From NCBI GenBank assembly GCA_021287075.1, contig JAJTBD010000026.1, forward strand, positions 1-48,319: a stretch of DNA of 48,319 nt. The letters are read 5' to 3'. Shown here in pieces: positions 7,972 through 16,416 of the stretch. A model generated the notes under the pieces. That model saw nothing but the letters and a program-made list of their open reading frames with translations. It searched no databases and was not told where the DNA came from. The position numbers and the translations under genes are program-made. Position 1 is the stretch's first letter. Each line of letters starts with the position of its first letter. The stretch is from Micrococcales bacterium. Lineage in GTDB: Bacteria; Actinomycetota; Actinomycetes; Actinomycetales; Dermatophilaceae.

Positions 7972-9282
7972 GTGCTTCGAAGGACAGCCGCGGTGGTGGC
8001 AGGCAAGGCAGTGCGCGCGGCGTCGCGGCTGCGTGGTGGCGGCTCGGCGATGCCCGGGCTGGTGGCCGAGCGGGTCGACCCCGGCTTCCTCGCCCATGCC
8101 CTGCGGGACGTGCCCGGCGGGATCGTCGTGGTCAGCGGCACCAATGGCAAGACCACGACCACCAAGATGCTCGTCGCGCTGCTGCGCGCGCACGGCCGCA
8201 GCGTCTTCACCAACCCGACCGGCAGCAACTTCACCCGCGGCGTGATCTCGGCGATGCTCGGCGAGATCCCGCTCGATGGCCGGCTGCGCGCCGACATGGC
8301 CGTCCTCGAGCTCGACGAGGCCCACGCGCTCAAGTTCGCCGACGCGGTCAAGCCGACCCACTCCCTGCTGCTCAACGTCGCCCGTGACCAGCTCGACCGG
8401 TTCGCCGAGATCGACCACACCGCCCGCCTGCTCGCCACGCTCGGCGAGCAGACCACGCAGGGCGTCGTGCTCAACATCGACGACTCCTTCATCGCCCGGA
8501 TCCGCGACCGGATCGCGGCCGGCGTGCAGGTGCGCTATTTCGGCGTCGACGAGTCCATCGCCGACCGGCTCCCGGAGCTGATGGAGCAGGACGTCCGCTT
8601 CGACGACGGCTTCGCCCCGCCCCAGGCCGGGCCCGATGACGGCATGCTCAAGCCGGCCGACGAGCGGGAGTTCTCGATCCTCTTCGGCACCGACGCCGCC
8701 TCCGCCGTCGGCCCGGTGACCCTCCAGCAGCGCGGTCTGGCGGCCATGATCAACGCCACCGCCGCGACCTCGATGGCCCGCATGCTCCTCGGCCGCGACT
8801 TCGACCCGGCCCTTGCCGCCACGGCGCTCGCGGCAGTCCGGCCGCCCTTCGGCCGCGGCGAGGTCGTCGATGTCGACGGCACGCCCCTTGAGCTCGTCCT
8901 GGTCAAGAACCCGGCCGGCTTCACCGTCGCCCTCGGCACCTATGGCTCCACTCCCGAGGCGACCATGATCGCCATCAACGACAACACCGCCGACGGCCGC
9001 GACGTCTCCTGGCTCTATGACGTCAGCTTCGAGTCGCTGCGGGAGCGCGGGGTGACGATCACCAGCGGCATCCGGGCCTATGACATGGCCCTGCGGCTCC
9101 AGTACGACGACGTGCCGGTCCAGCAGATCGAGCAGGACCTCGACACCGCGCTCGACACCTTCCTGGCGGCGCACCAGGGGGAGCCCAAGCGGATCTTCTG
9201 CACCTATACCGCGATGATGGCGCTGCGCCGCACCCTCGCCGCCCGCTATGACCTGCCCAACTTCGGCGAGGAGGCCTCGTGA
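7972..9282 (+). CDS. murT: lipid II isoglutaminyl synthase, Mur ligase-like subunit MurT
   Basis: A 436-residue Mur-ligase-fold protein. With GatD it amidates the D-glutamate of lipid II to D-isoglutamine, using ATP and glutamine-derived ammonia at the cytoplasmic membrane. The P-loop GTNGKTTTT is at residues 56-64. The C-terminal DUF1727-type block contains LVKNPAGF, NDNTADGRDVSWLYDV and CTYTAMMALR; the Asp in DVSWLYD is the expected catalytic region. The four-cysteine zinc ribbon described for the staphylococcal enzyme is missing: the whole protein has a single Cys. It overlaps gatD by 4 bp (GTGA). The start is the GTG at 7972 behind a -10 box. Confidence 0.92.
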   Translation: MLRRTAAVVAGKAVRAASRLRGGGSAMPGLVAERVDPGFLAHALRDVPGGIVVVSGTNGKTTTTKMLVALLRAHGRSVFTNPTGSNFTRGVISAMLGEIPLDGRLRADMAVLELDEAHALKFADAVKPTHSLLLNVARDQLDRFAEIDHTARLLATLGEQTTQGVVLNIDDSFIARIRDRIAAGVQVRYFGVDESIADRLPELMEQDVRFDDGFAPPQAGPDDGMLKPADEREFSILFGTDAASAVGPVTLQQRGLAAMINATAATSMARMLLGRDFDPALAATALAAVRPPFGRGEVVDVDGTPLELVLVKNPAGFTVALGTYGSTPEATMIAINDNTADGRDVSWLYDVSFESLRERGVTITSGIRAYDMALRLQYDDVPVQQIEQDLDTALDTFLAAHQGEPKRIFCTYTAMMALRRTLAARYDLPNFGEEAS

Positions 9283-10100
9283 CCGAGCAGAGCAAGGCGC
9301 CCACCGGGCAGCCGGCAGATCTCCCGATCCTCGGCGAGCCCGCCCGGTCGGGGATGGAGCCGGAGCCGGGCCAGGAGGGCAAGGGTGTCATCCACCTCGT
9401 CCACCTCTATCCCCGCGAGATGAGCATCTACGGCGACCTGGGCAACACCCGCACCCTCGCCGCCCGCATCCGCCGCCACGGCTATGTGCCGGTCGTCCAC
9501 CAGCACCACCCCGGCGCCGACTTCCCCGAGCAGGCCCACCTCATCGTGGGCGGCGGCGGCCAGGACTCCGGCCAGGTGCGTGTCGAGCGCGACCTCGACG
9601 TCATCGCCGACCGGCTGCGCACGATGGCCGCCGACGGCGTGCCCATGCTGATGATCTGCGGCATGTACCAGCTCATGGGCAACGCCTTCATCACCGTCGA
9701 GGGCAAGCGCCTGCCGGGGCTGGGCATCCTCAACGTCACGACCCGCGGCAACGAGAAGCGGATGATCGGTCCCGTGGTCCTGCGCACCGAGTTCGGCGAC
9801 GTCGTGGGCTATGAGAACCACTCCGGCTCAACGGTGCTCGGTGAGGGCCAGCTGCCCTTCGGGCATGTCGTCAGCGGCCTCGGCAACAACGGCGAGGACG
9901 GCACCGAGGGCGCCCGGAGCCACAATGTCTTCGGGTCCTATCTGCACGGCCCGATCCTGCCGGCCAACCCCGCCTTCGCCGATGCGCTCATCGCGATGGC
10001 CGCCGAGCTGGCGACCGGACGCCCCTTCGAGCCCGCCGACCTCGACGACGAGATCGCCGACCAGGCGCGGGTACGCCAGATCAAGCGCCTCGTCAGCTGA
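9279..10100 (+). CDS. gatD: lipid II isoglutaminyl synthase, glutamine amidotransferase subunit GatD
   Basis: A 273-residue CobB/CobQ-type class I glutamine amidotransferase that supplies ammonia to MurT. The nucleophile is Cys127 in MLMICGMYQ and the catalytic His is His223 in GSYLHGPIL. The first about 35 residues are a Pro/Gly-rich extension that is not part of the fold. The GTG start is embedded in the murT stop codon (9279-9282), with GAGGAGG a few bases before it, so the two subunits are probably made in a fixed ratio. Confidence 0.92.
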   Translation: MTEQSKAPTGQPADLPILGEPARSGMEPEPGQEGKGVIHLVHLYPREMSIYGDLGNTRTLAARIRRHGYVPVVHQHHPGADFPEQAHLIVGGGGQDSGQVRVERDLDVIADRLRTMAADGVPMLMICGMYQLMGNAFITVEGKRLPGLGILNVTTRGNEKRMIGPVVLRTEFGDVVGYENHSGSTVLGEGQLPFGHVVSGLGNNGEDGTEGARSHNVFGSYLHGPILPANPAFADALIAMAAELATGRPFEPADLDDEIADQARVRQIKRLVS

Positions 10101-10114
10101 CCCGCGGGCCTGTC

Positions 10115-10132
10115 CGCGCCCGGTGGGGCGCG
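10115..10132. terminator. hairpin terminator after gatD
   Basis: CGCGCCC pairs with GGGCGCG around the loop GGTG, in the 48-bp gap between convergent gatD and the flippase-like gene. A GTATGCCG copy follows at 10141-10148. Confidence 0.5.
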
Positions 10133-10148
10133 AGCGGCCGGTATGCCG

Positions 10149-11240
10149 TCAGCTCAGGCCCGGCAGGTCGTCCTCGCCGTCGGCGGGCGGCTCGGTCTTG
10201 GGGCTGAGGGTCCACACCAGCCAGCCGAGACCGCCGAGCGGCACCTCGAGCAGGTGCGTGTAGACGGTGAACAGCACGGCGCCGGCGGCCGCCGCCACCG
10301 GGTCGGCGCCCCACGCGGCGAGCGCGATGACGGTGGCGTTCTCGGTGATGCCCAGCCCTCCGGGGGTGATCCCGACGGCCGTGAGCAGCCGGCCGATGGC
10401 GTATGCCGCGAAGAGCTGCCCGTGGTACATCTCCACCCCGACGGCGTCCATGACGAACCAGAACAGGATGTAGTAGACGCCGAAGAAGCCGAGCATCCCG
10501 AAGGTCATCGGCAGCCACCCGGTCCGCACGATCGCCAGTGACCGGGCGCGCATGTCGAGCGTGAGCGCCTCGACGCTCATCGTGGAGGGCGCACGTCTGC
10601 GGCGCAGGGGCGCGAGCACCCGGTCGATGGCCCGGCCGACCCGCTGGGCGGCGGGCTCGGAGACGAGCGCGGCGATGAAGATGCCGAGCACGGCGACGCC
10701 GGTGACCGCGCCGGCGACGGCGGCGTCCTGGAGCGCGCGGGGCACGTCCTCCTCGACGCCCGAGCGCAGCGCGATGATCGCCACGACGGGCAGGGCGACC
10801 CGCGAGAGCACATTCCACACGCCGGTGACGATCGCCGATGTCGAGATCGCCCGCCGGGTGAAGCCCCATGAGCGCAGGATCGTGTAGGTCGCGGCCAGCC
10901 CGAGCGCACCGCCGCCCGGCAGCAGGTTGCCCACCGACGACCCGCACACGTTGACCACGAGCGCCTGCCAGTGGCGCAGCCCGGGCAGCGATCCGGTGAA
11001 GGTGAAGGTGTAGAACCACAGCCCGACGACCATCAGCCCGAGCAGGCTCACCGCAGTGCCGGGGGGTATGCCGCGCAGCACCGCCCAGATGTCACTCCAG
11101 CTGGTCTTGGCGAAATAGGGCAGACCCCACACCAGCAGCGCGGCGGCCAGGCCCAGCCCGATCACCGCGTTGAGGGTCTGGCGCCCGCGGGAGGGCCGGG
11201 TGGCGGTGGCCTCCCGCGGGGCCGGGGCGGCCGAGCTCAC
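10149..11240 (-). CDS. lysylphosphatidylglycerol synthase TM region / UPF0104-type integral membrane protein
   Basis: A 363-residue polytopic membrane protein. About eight hydrophobic helices are visible (for example LNAVIGLGLAAALLVWGLPY, and YYILFWFVMDAVG later on). Segments such as LLPGGGALGLAATYTILRSW and GITPGGLGITENATVIAL match the UPF0104/DUF2156-independent membrane region shared with MprF-type flippases. The aminoacyl-transferase domain of MprF is absent. A role in lipid translocation is a family-level inference. The GTG at 11240 overlaps the stop of the PIG-L gene (GTGA), giving a translationally coupled pair. Confidence 0.75.
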   Translation of the reverse strand: MSSAAPAPREATATRPSRGRQTLNAVIGLGLAAALLVWGLPYFAKTSWSDIWAVLRGIPPGTAVSLLGLMVVGLWFYTFTFTGSLPGLRHWQALVVNVCGSSVGNLLPGGGALGLAATYTILRSWGFTRRAISTSAIVTGVWNVLSRVALPVVAIIALRSGVEEDVPRALQDAAVAGAVTGVAVLGIFIAALVSEPAAQRVGRAIDRVLAPLRRRRAPSTMSVEALTLDMRARSLAIVRTGWLPMTFGMLGFFGVYYILFWFVMDAVGVEMYHGQLFAAYAIGRLLTAVGITPGGLGITENATVIALAAWGADPVAAAAGAVLFTVYTHLLEVPLGGLGWLVWTLSPKTEPPADGEDDLPGLS

Positions 11241-12058
11241 GCGAGCCCCTCGAAGATGTCGTCGCTGACCCGCGTGGGCGGCTGCTGGGCCGGGTCGCGG
11301 AACCATTCGCGCCCGAAGACGAGGTCGAACAGCGGGCGGGGGACGCGCAGGAAGGCCGCGAGGGTGCGGTCGGCCCCGCCATCGGCACTGGCCTGGGAGG
11401 CGTGCGCGCGCATGGCGGCCCGCTTCGCCGCGGCATAGCGGCGCACGTTGACCCGGTGGGTGATCTCGGCGCGCGGGGCGAACGCGCGGCGGAAGGAGGT
11501 CGGGTCGAACTCCGGGGGGAAGCGATAGAGGCGTGCCGCCAGCTCGACCGCACGGGCGATGGTGTCGCGGGGCACGGTCGCCTCGAGAACCCTTGGCGTG
11601 TGGGCGATCTCGGCTGCCCTGGCCCCGATCTCATGCACCCGCACGTGGTCACGGTGGCCATAGCCGCCATGGCGGTCATAGCTGAGCAGCACGTCGGCGC
11701 GCTCGGAGACCAGGATCGCGGCAAGACGCTCGGCCGCCTCCTCCAGGTCGGCGGTGACGAGCCGGCGGCGCCCAGGGGGGTCGGGTGCGGTCTCTGGCCC
11801 CATGCCCGAGTCGGCGTAGCCGAGCCACTCGACCCGCGCCACCCCCAGCGCATCGGCGCTGGCGCGCAGCTCGGCGAGACGCCGCTCGCCCAGGCGGCCG
11901 TCCGCGGCATACTCACTCGCGGCCAGCCCGAGGTCGCCGTCGGTGGCGACGACGGTGACCACCCGGTGCCCCTCGGCGGCCGCGCGGGCCATGGTGCCGG
12001 AGGTCAGGAGGGCCTCGTCATCGGGGTGGGCGTGGAACGCCACGAGTGTCCGCGTCAT
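11237..12058 (-). CDS. PIG-L family deacetylase
   Basis: A 273-residue zinc-dependent N-acetyl-sugar deacetylase family member, related to MshB and mycothiol conjugate amidase. The zinc site is HAHPDDE at the N-terminus with the later HRDHVRVH. Members remove acetyl groups from GlcNAc-type sugars, but the substrate here is not decidable. The ATG at 12058 is chosen because AGGATGG stands 5 nt before it; an ATG at 12067 is also possible. It is the first gene of a pair with the UPF0104-type membrane protein and is divergent from a GT4 gene 35 bp away. Confidence 0.85.
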   Translation of the reverse strand: MTRTLVAFHAHPDDEALLTSGTMARAAAEGHRVVTVVATDGDLGLAASEYAADGRLGERRLAELRASADALGVARVEWLGYADSGMGPETAPDPPGRRRLVTADLEEAAERLAAILVSERADVLLSYDRHGGYGHRDHVRVHEIGARAAEIAHTPRVLEATVPRDTIARAVELAARLYRFPPEFDPTSFRRAFAPRAEITHRVNVRRYAAAKRAAMRAHASQASADGGADRTLAAFLRVPRPLFDLVFGREWFRDPAQQPPTRVSDDIFEGLA

Positions 12059-12093
12059 CGGGTCCATCCTGACGCATGGCAAGGTAGATCCCT

Positions 12094-13236
12094 GTGAGGG
12101 TCGCCCTGCTGTCGGACTGCTACCTGCCGCGCCTTGGGGGCATCGAGGTGCAGGTGCACGACCTTGCCGCGCATCTGAGCAGGTCAGGGCACCAGGTCGA
12201 GATCTTCACCGCCACCAACGGTGCCGACGGCGAGCAGTTCGGCGACATCGAGGAGGTCGACGGCATCCCCGTCCACCGCATGTCGCTGCCGTTGCCGTTC
12301 GGCGTGCCCGTCAACCCGCTCGCGCCCCCGCAGGTCAAGCGGCGGCTCGAGAAGCGCGGCTTCGACGTGGCCCACGTGCACATGGGCGTGGTCAGCCCCT
12401 TTGCCACCGACATGGCCAAGGTGACCCTGGAGCTCGGGCTCCCGACCGCGATCACCTGGCACTGCGTGATCGGCCGCTCCGAGCCGCTGCTGCGACGCAT
12501 CGGGCACGCCCGCGACTGGGCCGCCCAGGGGGCCGCCCTCTCGGCCGTCTCCGCGATGGCCGCGCGCCACCTCCAGCCGGTGGCCGGGGCCGCCGCCGAC
12601 ATCCAGGTGCTGCCCAACGGCATCGACGCCGCACGCTGGGCCCGCCCGCAGGGCCGCCCGCGCCGCCCCGGCGACACGCTGCGGGTCGTCACCGCGATGC
12701 GCCTGGCGACGCGCAAACGCCCCAAGGCCGTCGTGGAGATCCTCCGCCGCACCCGCGAGCTGGTCCCGGGCGACATCGGGCTCGAGCTGGAGCTCTTTGG
12801 CGAAGGTCCCGAGCGCCGCCGCGTGCAGCGCTATCTCGACCGCCATCACATGGACTGGGTCAGCCTGCCCGGGCGGGTGAGCCGCGACGAGCTGTGTCGC
12901 CGCTACTGGGACGCCGATGCCTATCTGTCGCCGACCCGGCTCGAGGCATTCGGCCTGGCAGCGCTCGAGGCTCGCACTGCCGGGCTGCCGGTCGTCGCTG
13001 CCGCAGGCAGTGGTGTCGAGGACTTCGTGGTCGACGGCGAGAGCGGTCTGCTGGCCGCCGACGACGAGGGCATGGCGCGTGCCCTCGCGCGGCTCGCCAC
13101 CGAACCTGCTCTGCGAGAGGCGATCTCGCGCCACAACGCAGACGTGCGGCCGGCCCAGGAGTGGCCCCAGGTCGTCACCCGCGTCGAGGACGAATACCGC
13201 CGGGCCATGCGACTGCGGATCGAGCGCATCTCGTGA
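12094..13236 (+). CDS. glycosyltransferase family 4
   Basis: A 380-residue GT-B fold retaining glycosyltransferase. The N-terminus LLSDCYLPRLGGIEVQVHDL is the usual acceptor-side glycine loop, and the EX7E donor motif is seen as EAFGLAALE in the second domain. It resembles the PimA/MshA/MgtA group, acting on a lipid or small-molecule acceptor at the cytoplasmic membrane. Donor and acceptor are not assigned. The neighbouring PIG-L deacetylase is reminiscent of mycothiol-type chemistry (GlcNAc transfer then deacetylation), but MshA identity is not supported by anything specific. It overlaps the downstream Nudix gene by 4 bp (GTGA). Confidence 0.85.
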   Translation: MRVALLSDCYLPRLGGIEVQVHDLAAHLSRSGHQVEIFTATNGADGEQFGDIEEVDGIPVHRMSLPLPFGVPVNPLAPPQVKRRLEKRGFDVAHVHMGVVSPFATDMAKVTLELGLPTAITWHCVIGRSEPLLRRIGHARDWAAQGAALSAVSAMAARHLQPVAGAAADIQVLPNGIDAARWARPQGRPRRPGDTLRVVTAMRLATRKRPKAVVEILRRTRELVPGDIGLELELFGEGPERRRVQRYLDRHHMDWVSLPGRVSRDELCRRYWDADAYLSPTRLEAFGLAALEARTAGLPVVAAAGSGVEDFVVDGESGLLAADDEGMARALARLATEPALREAISRHNADVRPAQEWPQVVTRVEDEYRRAMRLRIERIS

Positions 13237-13970
13237 GCGTGCTCCTGCACGGTGTGGGCAGCTCGGGTGAGCTCGTCGTCAAGATGCCACTGCGCCACGG
13301 CGGCGACCCCCGCGCCGAGCTGCGCGCAGGGGGCTGGGAGGTCCTGCGTCCCAGGGCTGCCCGGCGCGAGGGTGACGACATCGTGCTCGAGATGCTCGTC
13401 GAGACGGGCGGCCTGACGAAGACCACTGCGCCCGCCCCGCCCCACGACCTCGACCTCGTCCTCGAGCCGGGGGAGCAGGTCCACACCCACCAGCGGCCCG
13501 CGGCATACGCCGTCGTGCGCAGCGCCCGGGGCGTGCTGATGACCCAGCTGTCCGAGCGCACCAACGCCCCCGGCCTGTGGAATCTCCCCGGCGGCGGGCT
13601 CGACCCGGGCGAGGACCCTGTCGAGGGGCTGCACCGCGAGGTGTGGGAGGAGACCGGTCAGGAGGTCGTCGTCGGCGACCTCATCGACGTCGTGACGGCC
13701 CACTGGGTGGGCCGCGCGCCCGATGGCCGCGTCGAGGACTTCCACGCCGTGCGCCTGATGTATGCCGCGTGGTGCCCGCAGCCCTCCGACCCGCTCGTCC
13801 ACGACGTCGACGGCTCCACCGCGGCCGCGCTCTGGGCGCCCGAGGCCGATGTGCTCGGGATGCCACTGGCCGGCTTCGTCGCCGACGGACTGCCCGGCTG
13901 GCTGGAGTCGGGTTCCCCTACGGCGTCACGCGGCCGGCGGGGGCGCCGCCGCTGCTGCCGTCGCCGGTGA
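13233..13970 (+). CDS. Nudix hydrolase family protein
   Basis: A 245-residue protein with a C-terminal Nudix fold. The Nudix box GX5EX7REUXEEXGU is complete in the segment GGGLDPGEDPVEGLHREVWE and the following ETG. The first about 85 residues contain an unassigned domain. Members hydrolyse nucleoside diphosphates linked to another moiety; the substrate is unknown. The GTG at 13233 lies inside the upstream GT4 stop, suggesting coupling. The last 53 bp overlap tail-to-tail with the reverse-strand FAD monooxygenase gene, giving an Arg/Cys-rich tail that may not be functional. Confidence 0.82.
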   Translation: MSVLLHGVGSSGELVVKMPLRHGGDPRAELRAGGWEVLRPRAARREGDDIVLEMLVETGGLTKTTAPAPPHDLDLVLEPGEQVHTHQRPAAYAVVRSARGVLMTQLSERTNAPGLWNLPGGGLDPGEDPVEGLHREVWEETGQEVVVGDLIDVVTAHWVGRAPDGRVEDFHAVRLMYAAWCPQPSDPLVHDVDGSTAAALWAPEADVLGMPLAGFVADGLPGWLESGSPTASRGRRGRRRCCRRR

Positions 13971-14943
13971 GGCCGCTGGTGGCCAGGCGCATGAGGCCGG
14001 CCGAGGCGACGCGGGCGGCCTGGGTGGCCGGCACGCGACGGGCCTGCCTTGCCGACAGTCGGCCGCCGCGGTCGAGGGTGCGCGCGAGCGAGACGGCGTC
14101 GAGGATCGCCTCGCAGGCCCCGCGCCCCAGATTGGGCAGCATGCCGTGGGCCGCGTCACCGATCACGACATAGCGCCCGCGCGCATAGCGCGGCATCGGC
14201 GGCGTCACCCACAGGCGCGTGGCGAGAGTGTCGGCGCTCGCCGCCGCCAGGGTCTGGTGGATGGCGGGTGCGTCGCCGGCAAACACCTCGCGTGCCTCGG
14301 CGAGCACGACAGCGACGTCGAGCGGCTCCGGGCCCAGGGCGCTCGGGTGGCTGGTGAACCAGCAGGTGCCCGACGACCCCATGGGCACGATGCCGAAAAG
14401 CCTTGACCTGCCCCAGTACTCGCCCTCAGTCCCGACATCGGGAGGGCGAGGGAGTATGCCGCGCAGCGCCACCCACGGCGTCACCACGCGTTGCGCGGCG
14501 GCCGGGTGGACGACCCCGCGGACCACACTGCGCACCCCGTCGGCACCGATGACGAGATCGGCGTCGAGGTCCTCGGGAGCCGCGACCGCGGCATGCTCCC
14601 ACCGCACCGATGAGGGGACCGCGTGCTCGAGGGCGCCAAGGAGATCAGCTCGCGGGAGCATCAGCGGGCCACGCAGTGGTCCCACCGCCGAGGCCCGCAC
14701 GATGGGCCGGCCGTCCGCCCGGCGCAGCGCCCCGCTGGAGACACCCGCGCCGAGTCGGCGCAGCGAGTCGCCGGCCCCGATGCGGTCGAGGGCGCGCAGC
14801 GCCGACGGCCACAGCCCGAGGGCCGACCCGATGCCGGCACGCTCCGGCTGCGCCTCGTGAAGCGTCACCTCACAACGGCTGAGATCGAGCGCGGCGGCCA
14901 GGGTGAGGCCGGCGATGCCGCCGCCGACGATCGCGATGCGCAC
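13918..14943 (-). CDS. FAD-dependent monooxygenase (PHBH/UbiH-like)
   Basis: A 341-residue flavoprotein of the aromatic hydroxylase group. The dinucleotide-binding motif GGGIAGL is at the N-terminus, a DG motif follows in the middle (VIGADGVRSVVRG), and the second FAD motif is GDAAHGMLPNLGRGACEAI. This set is typical of class A flavin monooxygenases such as salicylate or zeaxanthin-epoxidase-type enzymes. The substrate is unknown. The GTG at 14943 follows a -10 box TAGTCT by 7 nt on the reverse strand, so the message may be leaderless. Its end overlaps the Nudix gene. Confidence 0.85.
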   Translation of the reverse strand: MRIAIVGGGIAGLTLAAALDLSRCEVTLHEAQPERAGIGSALGLWPSALRALDRIGAGDSLRRLGAGVSSGALRRADGRPIVRASAVGPLRGPLMLPRADLLGALEHAVPSSVRWEHAAVAAPEDLDADLVIGADGVRSVVRGVVHPAAAQRVVTPWVALRGILPRPPDVGTEGEYWGRSRLFGIVPMGSSGTCWFTSHPSALGPEPLDVAVVLAEAREVFAGDAPAIHQTLAAASADTLATRLWVTPPMPRYARGRYVVIGDAAHGMLPNLGRGACEAILDAVSLARTLDRGGRLSARQARRVPATQAARVASAGLMRLATSGLTGDGSSGGAPAGRVTP

Positions 14944-15008
14944 GCTCCCCAGACTAGGGCGCGGGACGGATTCCGGACGGGCGGCCCGGGTCACCTACTC
15001 TTGCGCCC

Positions 15009-15350
15009 ATGCATCTCGCCCTTTATATCCTCCACATGCTCGCGCTCGCGGGCATCGTCATCGGCTTCGTCCTCCACCACAACAGCAACGCCCAGGGCCA
15101 GACCGTCATGACCTGGTCGGCACGCCTCCAGCTGCTGGTGGGTCTCGGCCTGGTCGGGCTCGCGGAGTCGCAGGGCGCCGAGCTCAACCACATGTGGGTC
15201 GCCGTCAAGCTGCTCGTCGCGCTCGCCGTCGTCGCCTGCCTCGAGATCGCGTCGGCCAAGGCGCGCAAGGGCGAGCCGCGCCCGACGCTGCTCAACGCGG
15301 CATTCGCCCTCACGCTCCTCAACGCCGCGGTCGCCTGGCTCTGGCACTGA
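15009..15350 (+). CDS. small integral membrane protein, function unknown
   Basis: A 113-residue protein with about four hydrophobic segments: LYILHMLALAGIVIGFVLHH, the stretch around LQLLVGLGLVGLA, VAVKLLVALAVVACLEIA, and FALTLLNAAVAWLWH. I do not recognise a family with certainty. The ATG at 15009 follows a -10 box TACTCT (14996-15001) by 7 nt, suggesting leaderless expression. It ends 15 bp before the convergent quinone oxidoreductase gene. Confidence 0.7.
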   Translation: MHLALYILHMLALAGIVIGFVLHHNSNAQGQTVMTWSARLQLLVGLGLVGLAESQGAELNHMWVAVKLLVALAVVACLEIASAKARKGEPRPTLLNAAFALTLLNAAVAWLWH

Positions 15351-15365
15351 GGCGACCCGCCGCGC

Positions 15366-16349
15366 TCAGGGGATGAGCAGCAGCTTGCCCTGGGTGCGGC
15401 GGCCCTCGAGGTCGTCGTATGCCGCCGCCGCGTCGGTCAGGGCGTAGCGCCCCCCGATCGCGATGTCGAGGCGGCCGTCGGCGACCGCCCCCAGCACCCG
15501 CGCGGCCCGCATCAGCAGCTCCTCACGGGACGCGGTGTAGTGGCCGAGGCTGGGCCGAGTGAGGAAGAGCGATCCGCCGGCGTTGAGCCGCTGGATGTCG
15601 AAGGGCGGCACCTGCCCGCTCGCCCCGCCGAAGAGCGCCATCATGCCGCGCGGGCGCAGCGACGCCAGCGAGGCGTCAAAGGTGTCCTTGCCGACCCCGT
15701 CGAAGACCACGTCGACCCCGTTGCCGCCGTTGGCCTCCCGCACCGCAGCCGCGAGGTCCTCGACCTGCGTGTAGTCGATGACGTGGTCGGCTCCGCGGCC
15801 CCTGGCGGTCTCGCACTTCTGCGCCGAGCCCGCTGTCGCGATCACCGTGCCGCCGGCGTCCTTGACCATCTGCACCAGCAGCTGCCCGACGCCCCCGGCG
15901 GCCGCGTGGACCAGCGCCGTGGTGCCCTTGCCGACCCGCCCGATGTCGTGGACGAGATAGTCGGCGGTCATGCCCTGGAGCATCGCCGCAGCGGCGACGT
16001 GCAGGTCGACGCCGGCCGGCACGGGGACGCAGGCGGAGGCGGCGATGTTGACGACGCTGGCACCCGTGCCGAGCACCTGCCCCCAGGCCACGGTGTCGCC
16101 GACCTGCACATCGGTCACGTCGGGCCCGAGCGCCGTGACGGTGCCGGCGCCCTCGGAGCAGAGCACGAACGGCGTCGGGGTGGGATAGACGCCCTCGCGC
16201 TGATAGACGTCGATGAAGTTCACACCGATCGCGGCCACCTCGACCTGGAGCTCGCCGGCGCCGGGCGCCGCGAGCGCGCGGTCGGTGACCTCCAGGACGT
16301 CGCTGCCACCATTGCGGGGGACCACCAGGGCCTTGGCCATCTCAGTCAT
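15366..16349 (-). CDS. NAD(P)H:quinone oxidoreductase-type zinc-independent MDR dehydrogenase
   Basis: A 327-residue medium-chain dehydrogenase/reductase of the quinone oxidoreductase (QOR/CryZ) branch. Visible: GVNFIDVYQREGVYP in the catalytic domain, the NADPH-binding GxxGxxG region HAAAGGVGQLLVQMVK, and FDGVGKDTFDASL. The structural zinc cysteine cluster of alcohol dehydrogenases is absent, consistent with QOR. Start ATG at 16349; an ATG at 16340 is an alternative. It follows the epimerase gene on the same strand with a 67-bp gap. Confidence 0.87.
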   Translation of the reverse strand: MTEMAKALVVPRNGGSDVLEVTDRALAAPGAGELQVEVAAIGVNFIDVYQREGVYPTPTPFVLCSEGAGTVTALGPDVTDVQVGDTVAWGQVLGTGASVVNIAASACVPVPAGVDLHVAAAAMLQGMTADYLVHDIGRVGKGTTALVHAAAGGVGQLLVQMVKDAGGTVIATAGSAQKCETARGRGADHVIDYTQVEDLAAAVREANGGNGVDVVFDGVGKDTFDASLASLRPRGMMALFGGASGQVPPFDIQRLNAGGSLFLTRPSLGHYTASREELLMRAARVLGAVADGRLDIAIGGRYALTDAAAAYDDLEGRRTQGKLLLIP

Positions 16350-16416
16350 GCCCGGCAGTCTCGCAGACCACACGCGCTCTGTGGAGCGGGCCGCGGGAGT
16401 GGCCGGCGGGCGGTGG

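Noticed and set aside
12094..13236. MshA (mycothiol glycosyltransferase) because of the nearby PIG-L protein
   Set aside because: The two genes are divergent, no specific MshA feature is visible, and PIG-L proteins have many other substrates.
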